Shown one piece after another: positions 6,566 to 7,854 of a stretch of DNA of 7,854 nt (position 1 is the first letter of the stretch; each line of letters begins with the position of its first letter). The notes beneath the pieces were generated by a model. It had not been told where the DNA came from. It saw nothing but the letters and a program-made list of their open reading frames with translations, and searched no databases. Made by a program: the position numbers and the translations under genes. The stretch comes from Eudoraea sp. (lineage in GTDB: Bacteria; Bacteroidota; Bacteroidia; Flavobacteriales; Flavobacteriaceae). The stretch lies in the NCBI GenBank assembly GCA_024642325.1, contig JAHEBI010000093.1, forward strand, positions 1 to 7,854, read 5' to 3'.

Positions 6566-6582
6566 TGGCGGTTAGACACAAT
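6562..6582. promoter_or_regulatory. Putative operator 2 of the Nudix-type regulator
   Basis: A second 21-base site has half-sites TTTGTGGC (6562-6569) and GACACAAT (6575-6582) around the same five-base spacer as operator 1. Six of the seven inner arm positions pair, with one mismatch. It covers the end of the -7 element and the predicted transcription start of the glycosidase gene, a position suited to repression. The two sites are centred 37 bases apart. Confidence 0.6.
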
Positions 6583-6591
6583 TAAATAATT

Positions 6592-7854
6592 ATGAAAAAA
6601 GCTCTGAAGATTTCGTCGATTGTTTTGGGTTCACTAGTACTGATTGTTTTGATAGGAGGGCTTATTGGTTGGTTTTATATGAAATCGGCCTTCCTTGATT
6701 TTGAGAAGGACTATGTTGAAAAAAAGGATTTTAAAGAAATCACTGTAGACGGATACACATTTATGGATCGCAATGGAAATGGTGAATTGGACATTTATGA
6801 AGATGACAGAAGTCCCATTGACGAAAGAGTGGAGGATGCCCTTTCAAGAATGACCATTGAAGAAAAAATTCACTTGCTCAAAGGCTCGGGACTTGCGTCA
6901 GCTATTGGCATGGTTGAGGCCGGAGAAGGAATACCGGGTGCCGTGGGAACAATCGTTCCAACACCTGGATTAGGATTGCCGACCATCTATTTATCTGATG
7001 GCCCTGCTGGATTGCGAATAGAACCCAAACGTGAAGGGGAAGACAGGACATATTATTGTACCGCTTTTCCTATAGGTACATTACTGGCCTCAACCTGGAA
7101 TACAGATCTTGTAAAACAGGTAGGTACGGCAATGGGCAATGAAGCCCTTGAATATGGAATTGATGTAATCCTGGGCCCTGGAGCCAACATAAACCGTCAT
7201 CCATTTTGTGGAAGAAATTTCGAATACTTTTCAGAAGACCCTGTGCTTACAGGCTATATAGGAGCTGCCATGGTTAATGGAATCGAGTCCAATGGTGTAG
7301 GTACCTCTGTTAAGCATTTTGTAGCGAACAATCAGGAAACCAACCGCAATTTCAATGACGTGATTGTTTCAGAAAGAGCGATGCGTGAAATTTACCTTAA
7401 AGGATTTGAGATTATAGTGAAAGAATCTCAACCCTGGACTGTTATGTCTTCTTACAACAAGGTCAACGGCACTTATACTTCCGAAAGCAGAAACTTGCTT
7501 ACGAATGTGCTTAGGGATGATTGGGGGTTTGAAGGATTGGTCATGTCCGATTGGTTCGGCGGGAATGATGCAGGCGCTATGATAAGTGCCGGTAATGATT
7601 TGTTGGAGCCCGGCACCAGGAAACAATGGAAAACCTTACTTGAAGCCCACGAGGATGGAAATTTAGCGATTGAGGATATTGATACTTCTGTTAAACGAAT
7701 CCTTAAGCTGGTTTTTGAATCGAAAAAAATGCAGAACTATCGATACGGGAATAATCCGGATTTAAAGGCCCATGCCGAAATCACACGCTTGTCCGCTGCT
7801 GAGGGGATGGTGCTCTTAAAAAATGAAAACACACTTCCCATTCAGAAAGGAAAA
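6592..7854 (+). CDS. GH3 beta-glucosidase-type glycoside hydrolase, 3' end outside the window
   Basis: The first 421 residues of a glycoside hydrolase family 3 enzyme are visible and the frame is open to the right edge. Residues 8-29 form a hydrophobic segment after a lysine-rich start, without a clear cleavage site, so the protein is probably anchored in the inner membrane facing the periplasm. An EF-hand-like loop with Asp59, Asn61, Asn63, Asp67 and Glu70 (DRNGNGELDIYE) precedes the barrel. The (beta/alpha)8 domain runs from about 80 to 375 with SDGPAG at 135-140, the NRHPFCGRNFEYFSEDP stretch at 201-217, Lys241-His242 in the substrate pocket, and the catalytic nucleophile Asp320 in VMSDWFGG. 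The C-terminal domain begins at VLLKNENTLPI (407-417), and its acid/base residue would lie beyond the window. Substrate could be a beta-glucoside or another beta-linked sugar. Expression is probably controlled by the divergent Nudix-type regulator. Confidence 0.9.
   Translation, partial: MKKALKISSIVLGSLVLIVLIGGLIGWFYMKSAFLDFEKDYVEKKDFKEITVDGYTFMDRNGNGELDIYEDDRSPIDERVEDALSRMTIEEKIHLLKGSGLASAIGMVEAGEGIPGAVGTIVPTPGLGLPTIYLSDGPAGLRIEPKREGEDRTYYCTAFPIGTLLASTWNTDLVKQVGTAMGNEALEYGIDVILGPGANINRHPFCGRNFEYFSEDPVLTGYIGAAMVNGIESNGVGTSVKHFVANNQETNRNFNDVIVSERAMREIYLKGFEIIVKESQPWTVMSSYNKVNGTYTSESRNLLTNVLRDDWGFEGLVMSDWFGGNDAGAMISAGNDLLEPGTRKQWKTLLEAHEDGNLAIEDIDTSVKRILKLVFESKKMQNYRYGNNPDLKAHAEITRLSAAEGMVLLKNENTLPIQKGK

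Noticed and set aside
7369..7626. An 85-codon minus-strand frame inside the GH3 gene
   Set aside because: It lies wholly within a clear GH3 coding sequence with intact motifs, including the catalytic Asp, on the other strand.

Overview
The window looks like part of a Bacteroidota chromosome, probably a free-living or marine polymer degrader. None of the start codons has a good Shine-Dalgarno sequence. The clearest promoters have the Bacteroidota form TTTG-N19/20-TAnnTTTG. The proteins (GMC dehydrogenase with a Tat small subunit, a membrane-anchored GH3 glycosidase with an EF-hand-like insert, and a Nudix-family sugar-type regulator) are typical of that phylum. The genus cannot be told from sequence reading alone.

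Left part (1-2594, all + strand): an alpha/beta-hydrolase of the esterase D type, a phytanoyl-CoA dioxygenase-like Fe(II)/2-oxoglutarate oxygenase and an HpaI/GarL-type class II aldolase follow one another with gaps of about 70 bases. They may form one catabolic unit for a small ester or sugar-acid compound. A hairpin overlaps the stop codon of the oxygenase gene. On the opposite strand (2621-3094) lies a small exported protein with two glycine-rich hydrophobic stretches and no recognised function.

Middle (3095-5709): a 310-base gene-free region precedes a two-gene operon. It encodes a GMC flavoprotein dehydrogenase without its own signal peptide and, 4 bases downstream, a small subunit of the gluconate 2-dehydrogenase subunit 3 family with a twin-arginine leader. 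This is the usual layout of a periplasmic FAD dehydrogenase in which the small subunit carries the large one through the Tat system. The substrate is likely a sugar, glycoside or sugar acid.

Right part (5710-7854): an NrtR/AraR-like regulator (a Nudix domain with a broken catalytic box plus a C-terminal winged helix) is transcribed leftward. It diverges from a GH3 beta-glucosidase-type gene that runs off the right edge. The short region between them holds two back-to-back promoters and two 21-base palindromes with the same half-sites and the same 5-base spacer. These are strong candidates for the regulator's operators. The layout suggests a glycoside-responsive switch: the regulator controls itself and the glycosidase, and sugars released by the GH3 enzyme could be oxidised by the neighbouring dehydrogenase. 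The link to the dehydrogenase is inferred from proximity only.

No RNA genes, insertion sequences, CRISPR arrays or integration sites were seen. I found no clearly new system. The most informative feature is the compact divergent control region at 6506-6591.
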